The notes beneath the pieces are model-generated. The model had not been told where the DNA came from. It saw nothing but the letters and a program-made list of their open reading frames with translations, and did not search any database. DNA of 64,000 nt from Brevibacterium jeotgali (lineage in GTDB: Bacteria > Actinomycetota > Actinomycetes > Actinomycetales > Brevibacteriaceae), in assembly GCF_900169175.1 (NCBI RefSeq), contig NZ_FXZM01000006.1, positions 123,217 to 187,216 on the forward strand, in the 5' to 3' direction. Within the stretch, counting starts at the first letter, position 1. The number at the start of each line of letters is the position of its first letter. Positions 42,225 through 51,556 of this stretch are shown one piece after another. The position numbers and the translations under genes were made by a program.

Positions 42225-43091
42225 ATGTCCAGCATCCCAGCACTCGTCGACACCGACTGGCTCGCCGAGCATTCAGGGGATCCGCAGCTCACGATCGTCG
42301 ATGCGACCACCTTCCTGAACCGGCCCCAGGGCGACGGAGCGCGCGCGGCGGAGAGCGGGCGGGCCGTCTACGAGCAGGCGCACATCCCGGGGGCGATCTT
42401 CGCCGACCTGCTGCTCGAGTTCGCCGATCAGGACTCCGGGCGTCGCTTCACGGTGCTGCCGAGCGACGTCTTCGCCCAGAAGGCCGGGGCGCTCGGCATC
42501 GGGGACGGAGCCCACGTCGTCGTCTACGACCAGGGCGAGGACATGTGGGCGACCCGGCTGTGGTGGAACCTGCGGCTGGAAGGCTTCGACGCGGTCTCGA
42601 TCCTCGACGGCGGGTTCGCCGCGTGGCAGGACGCCGGTCTGCCCGTCGTCGCCGGCACAGAGGAGAAGCCCGCGTCCACCTTCACCGCGGAGCGCCGGCC
42701 CGAGCTGCTCGCCGATCAGACGACGGTTCTGGCGGCGCTCGAGGACGACGACGTGCGGCTGATCAATGCGCTGGACCCGGACATCTTCGACGGCACGAAG
42801 CGGACCTATGCCCGACCGGGGCACATCCCCGGTTCAGCCAACGTCTTCTGGCGCGACCTGAAGTCCGGTGATCGCGCCGGAACCATCGAGGATGCCCGGA
42901 CGGCGCTCACACGGGTCGGAGCCCTCGAAGACGAGCGCGAGGTCATCACGTACTGCGGCGGAGGGATCGCCGCGACCTACGTCGCGTTCCACCTGGCACA
43001 GCTGGGCCGCGACGATGTGGCGGTCTACGACGGGTCGATGACCGAATGGGCCGCCGATGACTCGCTGCCTCTGGACGTCGGCCGCAGCTGA
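42225..43091 (+). CDS. Thiosulfate/3-mercaptopyruvate sulfurtransferase (tandem rhodanese)
   Basis: 288 aa, two rhodanese domains (~1-130 and ~155-285). The first (DTDWLAEHSGDPQLTIVDAT, HIPGAIFADL, VVYDQGEDMWATRLWW) lacks a catalytic Cys; the second ends in VITYCGGGIAATYVAF with the active Cys in CGGGIAAT. It moves sulfane sulfur from thiosulfate or mercaptopyruvate to a thiophilic acceptor. AAGGAG precedes the ATG at 42225, 55 bp after dnaB, so it may be co-transcribed. Confidence 0.9.
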   Translation: MSSIPALVDTDWLAEHSGDPQLTIVDATTFLNRPQGDGARAAESGRAVYEQAHIPGAIFADLLLEFADQDSGRRFTVLPSDVFAQKAGALGIGDGAHVVVYDQGEDMWATRLWWNLRLEGFDAVSILDGGFAAWQDAGLPVVAGTEEKPASTFTAERRPELLADQTTVLAALEDDDVRLINALDPDIFDGTKRTYARPGHIPGSANVFWRDLKSGDRAGTIEDARTALTRVGALEDEREVITYCGGGIAATYVAFHLAQLGRDDVAVYDGSMTEWAADDSLPLDVGRS

Positions 43092-43122
43092 CGCCGCCCC
43101 TGCGCTGACGCCGCCCCTGAGC

Positions 43123-43183
43123 AGAGCGCGCGGGTGAGCAGAGTGCGCGGGTGACGGGAGGGGACCCGCCGCCAGCGCGCTCT
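43123..43183. terminator. Possible bidirectional terminator and local repeats
   Basis: AGAGCGCGC (43123-43131) pairs with GCGCGCTCT (43175-43183), with an inner GCGGGT/ACCCGC stem. Nearby, GCTGACGCCGCCCCTG occurs twice and AGCAGAGxGCGCGGGTG twice as short direct repeats. The site separates two convergent genes. Confidence 0.5.
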
Positions 43184-43212
43184 CAGTGCTCAGGGCGCGG
43201 AGGGTGCACCGA

Positions 43213-44478
43213 TCAGTGCTGCGACAGCTCGTGGCGGCCGACCACCATGTGATGGACCTCGTCCGGGCCGTCCGCGAAACGCAGGTGCCGGACGTCCGCG
43301 TACAGGTCGGGCAGCGGCGTGAACTGCGACACCCCGTACGCACCATGGATCTGGATGGCCTGGTCGATGATCAGGCAGGCCTTCTCCGGGACCACGGCCT
43401 TCGCCATCGACACCCAGACTCGGGCCTCCTTGTTGCCCAGCACGTCCATGGCCTTGGCCGCCTTGAGCACCAGCAGCTGCATCGACTCGATCTCGATCCG
43501 GGCCCGGGAGATCTTCTCGAGGTTGCCGCCCAGCTTGGACAGGGGCTGTCCGAACGCCGTGCGCGAATTGCCGCGCTTGACCAGGTAGTCCAGAGCGACT
43601 TCTGCCTTGCCGATGGTGCGCATGCAGTGGTGGATTCGCCCCGGTCCCAGACGCAGCTGCGAGATCTCGAATCCGCGGCCCTCACCGAGGAGCATGTTCG
43701 ACTCCGGGACGCGCACGTCGGTGAGTCGGATGTGCATGTGGCCCGCAGGGGCGTGGTCGTCGCCGAAGACGTGCATCGGGCCGACGATCTCCACCCCGGG
43801 GGTGTCCATCGGCACCAGGATCTGCGAGTGGTTGCGACCCCGCTCGCCGTCGTCGTTGGTCTTGACCATCATGATCATGATCTTGCACCGAGGATCCCCG
43901 GCGCCGGAGATGTAGTGCTTCTCCCCGTTGATCACCCACTCGCCGTTCTCCAGCACTCCCGACGTCTGCACGTTCTTGGCGTCGGACGTGGCGACGTCCG
44001 GTTCGGTCATGGCGTAGGCCGAGCGGATCTCGCCGTCGAGCAGCGGCTGCAGCCACTGCTTCTTCTGCTCAGGCGTCCCGACCCGCTCGAGGACCTCCAT
44101 GTTGCCGGTGTCCGGAGCCGAGCAGTTCATCACCTGCGAGGCCAGGGGGCTCTTGCCGAGCTCGATCGCGATGAAGGCGTAGTCGAGGTTCGACAGGCCC
44201 TCGCCGGTCTCCGAGTCGGGCAGGAAGAAGTTCCACAGGCCCTCCTCCTTGGCCTTGTCCTTGGCCGTCTGCAGGAGCTCGAGCTGCCCGGGAGCATAGC
44301 TCCAGCGGTCGGCGTGGCCCTCGCCGAGCGCGAGCCACTCCTCATGCATCGGGTCGACGGTCTCCCGGATGAACCGCTTCACGTGGTTCAGCAGGGGCAC
44401 TGCCTTCTCGGACATCCGCAGGTCATTCAGCTGGTCCTGGGGGTCGGGCCCGCCCAGGCCGTCCTGATCGTTGCTCAT
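43213..44478 (-). CDS. Acyl-CoA dehydrogenase
   Basis: 421 aa, FAD-dependent. Family blocks: AYAMTEPDVATSDAKNV, GEWVINGEKHYISGAGDPRCK, GPGRIHHCMRTIGKAEVALDYLVKR with the ACAD11-like G(P)xRIHHCMR pattern, and QIHGAYGVSQFTPLPDLYADVRHLRFADGPDEVH near the end. It introduces a double bond into an acyl-CoA; chain length unknown. The last part matches long/branched-chain members. GAGGAGG precedes the ATG. A dyad 24 bp upstream (44502-44523) may be its operator. Confidence 0.87.
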   Translation of the reverse strand: MSNDQDGLGGPDPQDQLNDLRMSEKAVPLLNHVKRFIRETVDPMHEEWLALGEGHADRWSYAPGQLELLQTAKDKAKEEGLWNFFLPDSETGEGLSNLDYAFIAIELGKSPLASQVMNCSAPDTGNMEVLERVGTPEQKKQWLQPLLDGEIRSAYAMTEPDVATSDAKNVQTSGVLENGEWVINGEKHYISGAGDPRCKIMIMMVKTNDDGERGRNHSQILVPMDTPGVEIVGPMHVFGDDHAPAGHMHIRLTDVRVPESNMLLGEGRGFEISQLRLGPGRIHHCMRTIGKAEVALDYLVKRGNSRTAFGQPLSKLGGNLEKISRARIEIESMQLLVLKAAKAMDVLGNKEARVWVSMAKAVVPEKACLIIDQAIQIHGAYGVSQFTPLPDLYADVRHLRFADGPDEVHHMVVGRHELSQH

Positions 44479-44501
44479 GACTTCCTCCTCATCGTGGATG
44501 C

Positions 44502-44523
44502 TGCACAACTCTTCGATTGTGCA
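44502..44523. promoter_or_regulatory. Operator candidate TGCACAA-N8-TTGTGCA
   Basis: A perfect 7-bp dyad with 8-nt spacer lies 24-45 bp upstream of the acyl-CoA dehydrogenase ATG, a position suited to repression. The spacing equals that of AGTGCAA-N8-TTGCACT at 62108-62129. Confidence 0.45.
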
Positions 44524-44719
44524 CTCTGTCACGTTCTCCGTGCGGATGTGTCCGCATATCGCACTGCTCGGCTCGTGCGAGCTCGTGTTCACCACGGGCC
44601 GAGGCGCTCGGCCGGCCGTGTCCGCGACCCCTGTCGGTGGCACGACGCAGGCGCTCATCGCCGTCTTCTCGGGTGAGATCACATCGCGGACCGGTGGACG
44701 ACTCCACGGCGCGCACCGC

Positions 44720-44755
44720 TAGCGTTCTCTCCGGATTAGTCGGAAGTCCGACCAA
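44720..44755 (+). promoter_or_regulatory. Promoter -10 with downstream operator-like dyad for the GntP permease
   Basis: TAGCGT (44720-44725) fits a -10 box. Starting 10 bp later, the dyad GTCGGA-AG-TCCGAC (44739-44752), extended to TT..AA at 44736-44755, would lie just after the transcription start, where a repressor would block elongation or clearance. GntR-type sites have this general form (TNGT...ACNA). The rest of the 339-bp space has no gene. Confidence 0.45.
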
Positions 44756-44817
44756 GTGAACGGACGAGGGGGCTTCTGGCGCGGGTGCGCGCACGGAGGC
44801 CCGGAAGAGGTGTGCGC

Positions 44818-46296
44818 ATGTCGTGGGGACTCATCGGAATCTTCGTGTCATTGGCGCTGCTGATCGGGTTGGCCTATCGGGGCCATTCGGTGATCGCAGT
44901 CGCTCCCGTCGCTGCGGCGGTCTCGATGCTCTTCGCCGGAGTGCCCCTCCTGGCGGGGTACACGCAGATCTTCATGCCCGCGCTCGGCGGCTTCATCATC
45001 AGCTACTTCCCGATGTTCCTGACCGGAGCGATCTTCGGGAAGCTGATGACCATCAGCGGATTCGCGGAGAGCATCGCGAGCTGGGTCGCGCGCGTCGTCG
45101 GAGCGCGCTACGCGATCTTCATCACCGCGCTCCTCAGTGCGCTGTTCACCTACGGCGGGATCAACGCGTGGGTGGTCGTCTTCACCGTCTTCCCGATCGC
45201 GAAGTCGCTCTTCCAGCAGGCTGATATCCCCAAGCGCCTGATCCCCGCGGCGATCGCCGCGGGCTTCCTCACGTTCGCCCTCGGCACGCTGCCGGGTTCG
45301 CCGCAGATCCACAACACGCTTCCCACGAGCTATCTGGGCACGACGACCTTCTCCGCACCGCTGCTCGGGCTGATCACCGGGACGGTGATGTTCGGCCTCA
45401 GCATGCTCTACCTGCGGTGGCGGGAGAAGCGCATCCGCGCCGCCGGTGAGAGCTTCGCCGATCTCACCGTGATGGAGCGCAGGAGCATGGTGCCGTACGC
45501 CGCCGGCGAGTCCGGCGAGTCCGGTGAGGACACGGTGCGGTCGTCACCGGACGCGGGCGGTGCGGCGACCGCGGTGGAGGTGAGGCGGACGACGCTGCTC
45601 GAGTTCCTCGCGGGCCTCTTCCCGCTGGCTGCGGTGATCGGCGCCAATGCGGTCTTCACGTTCTTCGTCATCCCGTCATGGGACACGGACTACCTCGGCG
45701 AGGACCTCTACGGGAACGTGGAGGTGGGTGACGTCATCGGTGTGTGGTCGGTGACCGCGGCGATGCTCGTCGCGATCCTGTCCGTGTTCGCCCTGAAGCC
45801 GTCGAAGGCGCGCGCTCTCGTGGAAGAGCTGTCAGAAGGCGCGAAGAACTCCGTCCTGCCGGTCTTCAACACCGCGACCGAGGTCGGCTACGGCGCCGTG
45901 ATCACATCCCTCGCAGCCTTCACGATCATCCGCGATGGGCTGTTCGGCATGGGCGGGAACGCGGTCTTCACGTCGAGTGCGTCCACCGCCGTGATCTCCG
46001 GTGTGACGGGGTCGGCGTCGGGCGGCCTCGCGATCACGCTCGAGACCTTCGGAGAGCAGTTCGCCCAGATGGCCGCGGATCAGGGCATCGATCCCGCCAT
46101 CCTCCACCGCGCGATCGCCACCGCGTCGACCAGCTTCGATTCGCTCCCGCACAACGGTGCGGTCATCACGCTGCTGCTGGTCACCGGACTCACGCATCGC
46201 GAGTCCTACAAGGACCTGGGCGTCATCACCATCGGCACGCCGATCATCGGCGTGGCACTCATCGCGGGGCTGGGCTTCCTCTTCGGAGCGTTCTGA
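44818..46296 (+). CDS. GntP-family gluconate/organic acid permease
   Basis: 492 aa, ~12-14 helices. GntP-like features: VAPVAAAVSMLFAGVPLLAGYTQIFMPALGGFI, FTYGGINAWVVVFTVFPIAKSLFQQADIPKRLIPAAIAAG, and FDSLPHNGAVITLLLVTGLTH, SSASGGLAITL-type sequence near 46010-46040. It is a proton symporter for gluconate or a related hydroxy acid. GAAGAGG precedes the ATG at 44818. It is divergent from the acyl-CoA dehydrogenase gene with two operator-like sites between. Confidence 0.85.
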   Translation: MSWGLIGIFVSLALLIGLAYRGHSVIAVAPVAAAVSMLFAGVPLLAGYTQIFMPALGGFIISYFPMFLTGAIFGKLMTISGFAESIASWVARVVGARYAIFITALLSALFTYGGINAWVVVFTVFPIAKSLFQQADIPKRLIPAAIAAGFLTFALGTLPGSPQIHNTLPTSYLGTTTFSAPLLGLITGTVMFGLSMLYLRWREKRIRAAGESFADLTVMERRSMVPYAAGESGESGEDTVRSSPDAGGAATAVEVRRTTLLEFLAGLFPLAAVIGANAVFTFFVIPSWDTDYLGEDLYGNVEVGDVIGVWSVTAAMLVAILSVFALKPSKARALVEELSEGAKNSVLPVFNTATEVGYGAVITSLAAFTIIRDGLFGMGGNAVFTSSASTAVISGVTGSASGGLAITLETFGEQFAQMAADQGIDPAILHRAIATASTSFDSLPHNGAVITLLLVTGLTHRESYKDLGVITIGTPIIGVALIAGLGFLFGAF

Positions 46297-46592
46297 CGGG
46301 ACGTACTGACAGGACTGCACAGAGCACGGTCGTCGACGTGAGCCTCGTCGGGCCTGATCGACGTGCGCCCGCCCCGCGCACCACCTCGAGGAGGACCGGA
46401 CTCCTTCTTCTCCGATCCGTCCCCCTGCGTCCTTGTGTGACACCCCGTGAAGTCGTGTGACGTGCGAGACACAGTGGCGCGGTGCGCAGAACTACGTTCG
46501 CTCTCGACAGCGCACACGATCACCTGATCACCGCGCCCGACGATCACACGAGGCGACGGAGCACGGCCCGCCGCACAGGAGGCCCACCACGG

Positions 46593-47873
46593 ATGTCGAC
46601 CACCACAGCACCCGCGCCGCCGAGCACGCTCCCCGCCGACTACGCCTCCCTCGCGGATCGCTTCCGGCCTCTCTTCGCCCGCATCGCCGACGGTGCGCTC
46701 GCCCGCGAACTCGACCGCCGCCTCCCGTTCGACGAGGTGAAGGCCCTCGATGAGGCCGGATTCGGCGCGCTCCGCGTCCCCGTCGAGCACGGCGGTCCCG
46801 GAGTGACCATCGAGACCTTCACCCGCCTGCTCATCGACCTCGCCGAGGCCGACTCCAACATCGCCCACCTCTACCGCTCGCACACCGGGTTCCTCGAGGC
46901 GCTGCGCTTCCAGTCCGAGCGCATCCAGGATGCGTGGTACCCGCGCGTGCTCGCCGGTGCGACAGTGGGGAACGCGTCCACGGAGAAGGGCGGAAACCCT
47001 CTGGGCGGCCTCAGCACGGTCCTCACCGGGGCGGCCGGATCATGGCGCCTCACAGGCCAGAAGTTCTACTCGACCGGCACGATCTTCAGCGCCTACACCC
47101 GTGTGTCCGCCTCGTTGGACGGACGGGACGGCCGCCGCTTCGCCGTCGTCGCGACCGATGCCCCGGGAGTGCGCGTGGACGACGACTGGGACGGCTTCGG
47201 CCAGAAGCTCACCGGCACCGGCACGACGACCTTCGACGCTGTGCCGGTCGATGATGACGCCGTCTTCGACCGCATCACAGACACCGCCGAGGCCGTCCAC
47301 GAGGCGGCGTTCTTCCAGCTCGTGCTCCTCGCAGTGCTCGCCGGCATCGCGCGCGCCTCCCGCCGCGACGCGGCCGTGACGATCAGCTCCCGCAAGCGCA
47401 CCTTCAACACCGGGCTGGGTCTGCCGTTCCGCGAGGACCCGCTCATCCAGGAGGCCACCGGCCGCATCGCGGCCAAGGCATACGCTGCCGAGGCGACCGT
47501 CCTGCAGACTGCCCGCGTCCTCGACGCCGGGATCGAGGCCGCGACTGCCTCCGGTGCAGTCCGCGCCGACTTCACAGGACCCGTGCCCGAGGCCGTCCAC
47601 GCATCGGAGATCGCCGTCGAGCACGCGCAGGTCACCGTCCCCGAACTCGCCCTGGGCGCGGCACAGGACCTCTTCCTCACCGTCGGCGCCTCCGCCACGT
47701 CGACGGCCAAGGGGCTCGACCGCCATTGGCGCAACGCGCAGACGGTCGCGACCCACAATCCGATCTCCTTCCGCGCCCGGGCGATCGGCGACTACTGGAT
47801 CAACGGGACCCTCCCAACGGGGCTCAACGCGATCGGTGACGCCAAGCCGACCACTGCGGGACGCGACGCATGA
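46593..47873 (+). CDS. DszC/SfnB-like flavin-dependent monooxygenase (acyl-CoA dehydrogenase fold)
   Basis: 426 aa. It has the acyl-CoA dehydrogenase fold (ALRVPVEHGGPGVTIETFTRLLIDLAEADSNIAHLYRSH; GNASTEKGGNPLGG; KFYSTGTIFSAYTRVSA) but lacks the catalytic base region of true dehydrogenases, matching FMNH2-dependent oxygenases such as DszC (dibenzothiophene) and SfnB (sulfone) types. It is followed by an MHS transporter (4-bp overlap) and an NtaA/DszA-like LLM monooxygenase (1-bp overlap), a set usual for organosulfur use. CAGGAGG is the ribosome site. The 296 bp upstream hold no gene. Confidence 0.78.
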   Translation: MSTTTAPAPPSTLPADYASLADRFRPLFARIADGALARELDRRLPFDEVKALDEAGFGALRVPVEHGGPGVTIETFTRLLIDLAEADSNIAHLYRSHTGFLEALRFQSERIQDAWYPRVLAGATVGNASTEKGGNPLGGLSTVLTGAAGSWRLTGQKFYSTGTIFSAYTRVSASLDGRDGRRFAVVATDAPGVRVDDDWDGFGQKLTGTGTTTFDAVPVDDDAVFDRITDTAEAVHEAAFFQLVLLAVLAGIARASRRDAAVTISSRKRTFNTGLGLPFREDPLIQEATGRIAAKAYAAEATVLQTARVLDAGIEAATASGAVRADFTGPVPEAVHASEIAVEHAQVTVPELALGAAQDLFLTVGASATSTAKGLDRHWRNAQTVATHNPISFRARAIGDYWINGTLPTGLNAIGDAKPTTAGRDA

Positions 47874-49339
47874 GGGGCACGGTGACGGCAGCCTCGGCGG
47901 CGGAGCCGTCCACAGCCCGCGGACCGTTCCGCGGCAAGCAGCGGGTCCTCGCGTCCGCCTTCGTCGGGACCACGATCGAGTGGTACGACTTCTACCTCTA
48001 CGGCACGGCCGCAGCGCTCGTCTTCAACGTCCAGTTCTTCCCGATGGACAGCGAGCTGGGCAGCCTGCTGGCCTCCTTCGCCACACTCGCGGTGGGGTTC
48101 TTCGCCCGCCCGCTGGGCGGGATCATCGCCGGCCACCTCGGTGACCGGGTGGGTCGCAAGGCGCTGCTGGTCGTGTCGCTCGTGACGATGGGGATCGCCT
48201 CCACCCTCATCGGGCTCATGCCCACCTATGAGGCGATCGGCTGGTGGGCGGCCGTCGGACTCGTCGTGCTGCGCATCTTCCAGGGGCTGTCGGCGGGCGC
48301 GGAGTGGGGAGGCTCCGCGCTGCTCTCCGTCGAGCACGCGCCGGTGGGCAGTCGAGGGCTCTTCGGTTCCTTCACGCAGATCGGATCCGCCGCCGGCATG
48401 CTGCTGGCGACGAGCGCCTTCTTCGTCGTCCAGTCAGTCCTCACGGACGAGCAGTTCGCCCAGTTCGGCTGGCGCATCCCGTTCGTGGCCTCCGCACTCC
48501 TCGTGGTCATCGGCCTGTGGATCCGGCTGGGAGTCTCCGACGCACCGGAGTTCCTCGAGCACAAGGAATCCGGCAACGTCCGCAAGCAGCCGCTGTGGGA
48601 AGTCGTCACACGCCACCCCCGCGTGCTCCTGGTGACGATCGGCCTGCGCCTGGCGCAGAACAGTGTGTACTACCTCATCACCGTCTACATGCTCACGTAC
48701 CTGGCCGATCAGCGGGGCGATTCCACCGCCGGCATCACCGCTGTCATGATCGCCTCTGCGATCGGACTGGTCACGGGGCCGTTCTGGGGCTGGGTGTCCG
48801 ACCGGTTGGGCCGCAGGACGGTGACGCTGGGCGGCATCATCGGCATCGGCGTGTTCGGCTGGATCTTCTTCGCGTTCCTGGACAACGGTCCGCTGATCCT
48901 CCTGCCGATCATCGTGGTGCTGGGGATGAACCTCGCGCATGACGCCGTCTACGGACCGCAGGCGGCGTGGTTCGCCGAGCAGTTCCCCATCGAGGTGCGC
49001 TACTCCGGCGTGAACATGGGCTATCAGCTGGGCACCGTGATCGGCGGCGGGATCATGCCGATGGTCGCGGCGCTGCTGTTCGTCGCCGGCGGCAGCACGC
49101 CGTGGCTGATCTGCGCGTACCTCACGCTGCTCTGCGTGCTGTCGGGCATCGCCGCGCTCGCCGCACATGACCCCGCCCGCGCCGAGGCCCTGGCCCGGAG
49201 GACAGACCCGGGACCGGCCGCAGCGGCGGACTCGGCCGAGGACCCGGCTGCGGACCCGGCTGCGGACTCGGTCGCCACCGAGGTCGCCGCTCCCGCCGCC
49301 GCTGACCCGCACCGACCGATTCAGGAGACTTCCCACTGA
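47870..49339 (+). CDS. MFS transporter of the metabolite:H+ symporter (MHS) family
   Basis: 489 aa, 12 helices. MHS signatures: ASAFVGTTIEWYDFYLYGTAAALVF, GFFARPLGGIIAGHLGDRVGRKALL, RIFQGLSAGAEWGGSALLSVEHAP and GFFGSFTQIG-like sequence, as in citrate/shikimate/proline-betaine carriers. The last ~45 residues are an Ala/Asp/Pro-rich tail. It lies between two flavin monooxygenase genes and overlaps both, so it probably brings in their substrate. Confidence 0.88.
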   Translation: MRGTVTAASAAEPSTARGPFRGKQRVLASAFVGTTIEWYDFYLYGTAAALVFNVQFFPMDSELGSLLASFATLAVGFFARPLGGIIAGHLGDRVGRKALLVVSLVTMGIASTLIGLMPTYEAIGWWAAVGLVVLRIFQGLSAGAEWGGSALLSVEHAPVGSRGLFGSFTQIGSAAGMLLATSAFFVVQSVLTDEQFAQFGWRIPFVASALLVVIGLWIRLGVSDAPEFLEHKESGNVRKQPLWEVVTRHPRVLLVTIGLRLAQNSVYYLITVYMLTYLADQRGDSTAGITAVMIASAIGLVTGPFWGWVSDRLGRRTVTLGGIIGIGVFGWIFFAFLDNGPLILLPIIVVLGMNLAHDAVYGPQAAWFAEQFPIEVRYSGVNMGYQLGTVIGGGIMPMVAALLFVAGGSTPWLICAYLTLLCVLSGIAALAAHDPARAEALARRTDPGPAAAADSAEDPAADPAADSVATEVAAPAAADPHRPIQETSH

Positions 49340-50709
49340 TGACGCAGAAGCCGATCCAGCTCAACGCCTTCGACATGATGGTGCCGGTGCACCAGTCGCC
49401 GGGCCTGTGGCGGCACCCCGAATCCGGGGTCGCGGACTTCACCCGTCTGTCCTACTGGACAAACGTCGCGCGCACGCTCGAGGAGGCGGGCTTCGCCTCG
49501 CTCTTCCTCGCGGACATCCCCGGTGTCTACGACGTCTACGGCGGGGGCGCCGATGCGACGTACCGGGGCGGGGTGCAGTTCCCCCTGCTCGATCCGCTCG
49601 TCGCGATCCCCGCGATGGCGGCGGTCACCCAGACCCTGGGCTTCGGCGTCACGGCCTCCGTCACGTACGAGCAGCCCTATCTGCTCGCCCGCACCTTGAG
49701 CACCCTCGACCACTTCACGGACGGTCGCGTCGCGTGGAACATCGTGACGAGCTACCAGGACTCCGCCGCGCGGAACCTGGGGATGCAGGGTCAGATCCCG
49801 CACGACGAGCGATACGACCGGGCGGATGAGTACATGGAGGTCATGTACAAGCTGTTCGAGGGCTCGATCGAGCCGGGCGCTGTCCGCGCCGATGCTGAGG
49901 CGAACGTCTTCGTCGATCCTGCAAAGGTGCACGACATCGAGCATTCCGGCGCGTTCTTCTCCGTACCCGGTCAGGCGCTCACCGCGCCGGGACCCCAGCG
50001 GACGCCGCTGCTCTTCCAGGCGGGATCGTCGAGCAGGGGACAGCAGTTCGCGCTCGACCATGCAGAGGCGATCTTCCTGTCCGGCGGCACCACGAAGCTG
50101 GTGCGGCGCTGGGTCGACGGGATCCGCGATGGCCTCGAGGAGCGCGGACGCCCGCGGGACGCGGTGAAGATCTTCACGCTCGCCACGATCGTCGTCGCGG
50201 ATACGGACGAGGAGGCGCAGCAGCGGTTCGACGAGTACCGACGGCACGTCGACACGGAGTCCGCGCTCGCCCTGTTCGGCGGGTGGACGGGGGTGGACCT
50301 GGCCGGTGCGGAACCGGATGCGCCGCTGGAGTACGTCGCGACGGATGCGAACCAGTCCGCTCTCGCGTCGTTCACCACCCTGTCCGACGGGACGACCTGG
50401 ACGGTGCGCGACCTCGCAGAGTTCGTTGCGATCGGCGGTCGCGGACCGGTCATCATCGGGTCGCCCGCCACCGTCGTCGACGAACTGGAGCGGTGGATGC
50501 AGGAGACCGACATCGACGGCTTCAACGTGTCCGCAGCTGTGCGTCCGGCGGACCTCGAGCGGTTCGGCCGCTTCGTCACGCCGGAGCTGCGCCGTCGCGG
50601 ACTCCTCACGGAGGGAGAAGCGGGTCAGACGGTGCGAGACCGGACCCTCGGCTCAGGACCGTGGCTTGCGGACGACCACCAGGGGGCGTCGTACCGGGTC
50701 AGTCCATGA
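49339..50709 (+). CDS. NtaA/DszA/SnaA-type FMNH2-dependent monooxygenase
   Basis: 456 aa, luciferase-like. It has the NtaA/DmoA/DszA group features: WTNVARTLEEAGFASLFLADIPGVYDVYGGGADATYRGGVQFPLLDP, RVAWNIVTSYQDSAARNLG, YDRADEYMEVMYKLFEGS, and PLLFQAGSSSRGQQFALDHAEAIF. These enzymes use reduced FMN from a separate reductase; the flavin reductase-like gene at 4343 could serve. TGATG overlap with the MHS gene. Likely substrates: sulfones, organosulfur esters or N-acetates; not decidable here. It overlaps the convergent gene by 11 bp. Confidence 0.85.
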   Translation: MTQKPIQLNAFDMMVPVHQSPGLWRHPESGVADFTRLSYWTNVARTLEEAGFASLFLADIPGVYDVYGGGADATYRGGVQFPLLDPLVAIPAMAAVTQTLGFGVTASVTYEQPYLLARTLSTLDHFTDGRVAWNIVTSYQDSAARNLGMQGQIPHDERYDRADEYMEVMYKLFEGSIEPGAVRADAEANVFVDPAKVHDIEHSGAFFSVPGQALTAPGPQRTPLLFQAGSSSRGQQFALDHAEAIFLSGGTTKLVRRWVDGIRDGLEERGRPRDAVKIFTLATIVVADTDEEAQQRFDEYRRHVDTESALALFGGWTGVDLAGAEPDAPLEYVATDANQSALASFTTLSDGTTWTVRDLAEFVAIGGRGPVIIGSPATVVDELERWMQETDIDGFNVSAAVRPADLERFGRFVTPELRRRGLLTEGEAGQTVRDRTLGSGPWLADDHQGASYRVSP

Positions 50710-51421
50710 CCTCGTCGACGGGACGATCGGTGAACGGGTCGATGCCGGTGAGGGTGCGGACCCGCTCGATCCAGTCCGGGGAGAACCAGGTGTACTTCCC
50801 GGGGTGCTGCTTGTGGCAGACCTCCACCCACGAGATGAAGACGAGCTCTGCCCAGTCGGACAGGAACCGGACCCGTACGGTGCCCTCCTCCGTCTGCATG
50901 AGCAGCTCGATCGTGGACGGTGCGATCCATTCGACGGAGTCGAAGACGCCCCAGCCCCATGTCAGCAGCCCGAGTTCTTGTGATTCCACGTAGAACCCGT
51001 GGGTGCTCACAGTGACGGCACCCTGCGGAACGTAGTCCATCCACCGCTGCTGGGAGTCCTGCCTCGCCTTGCGCGCGCCCATGAGGTTCATGGCCATGCT
51101 CCCCGCCGCCGCCCCCACTCCGTAGGCGATCCCGGTGCTGTTCGCCGTGCCGGTGAAGAGCATCGGGACCCCGGTGGCGTTGTACGATCCGTCGCCGGGA
51201 GCATCCCAGATGAGCATCCGGCACGGACCAGATGCCACCATGTACTCCGAATCCGGGTCGATGGAGGGCCGGATCGGTCGCAGCATGTGGCGGGGGACCA
51301 GCTGGAACTCGTCGGGGGAGAGCTGTCGACCCGAATCCAGCTTCTTCTGCAGCTGCAGAGTGTGCAGGATCGCGATATCACCGTTCGACAATGTGGGGGC
51401 CGCGTCGTTGAACTCCGTCAT
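50699..51421 (-). CDS. Hypothetical protein, not assigned to a family
   Basis: 240 aa, soluble, with a hydrophobic Gly/Ala stretch in the middle (GIAYGVGAAAGSMAMNLMGARKARQDSQ, core GVGAAAGSMAMNLMGARK) that may be a membrane-facing segment or turn. Other recognisable stretches: NGDIAILHTLQLQKKLDSG at the N-terminus, RWMDYVPQGAVTVSTHGFYVES and VEWIAPSTIELLMQTEEGTVRVRFLSDWAELVFISW, which suggests a PH-like or domain-of-unknown-function barrel. I do not recognise its function. AGGAG lies 13 nt before the ATG at 51421, somewhat far. Confidence 0.6.
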   Translation of the reverse strand: MTEFNDAAPTLSNGDIAILHTLQLQKKLDSGRQLSPDEFQLVPRHMLRPIRPSIDPDSEYMVASGPCRMLIWDAPGDGSYNATGVPMLFTGTANSTGIAYGVGAAAGSMAMNLMGARKARQDSQQRWMDYVPQGAVTVSTHGFYVESQELGLLTWGWGVFDSVEWIAPSTIELLMQTEEGTVRVRFLSDWAELVFISWVEVCHKQHPGKYTWFSPDWIERVRTLTGIDPFTDRPVDEVMD

Positions 51422-51556
51422 GGGTCTGACAATTCTCCTGTGTATGAGCACGTGCCGTTCCCGAGTATATAGACGGCCTCGCCCCGCGAAGGGGCTTGAT
51501 TCCGGCACGCGCGACCACCATGACGAACGACTGGAGCTGTGGGCGACAATGGGACC

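Noticed and set aside
43092..43212. Short direct repeats considered as attachment sites
   Set aside because: Only 16-17 bp, adjacent copies, no integrase gene nearby; more likely local duplication around a terminator.
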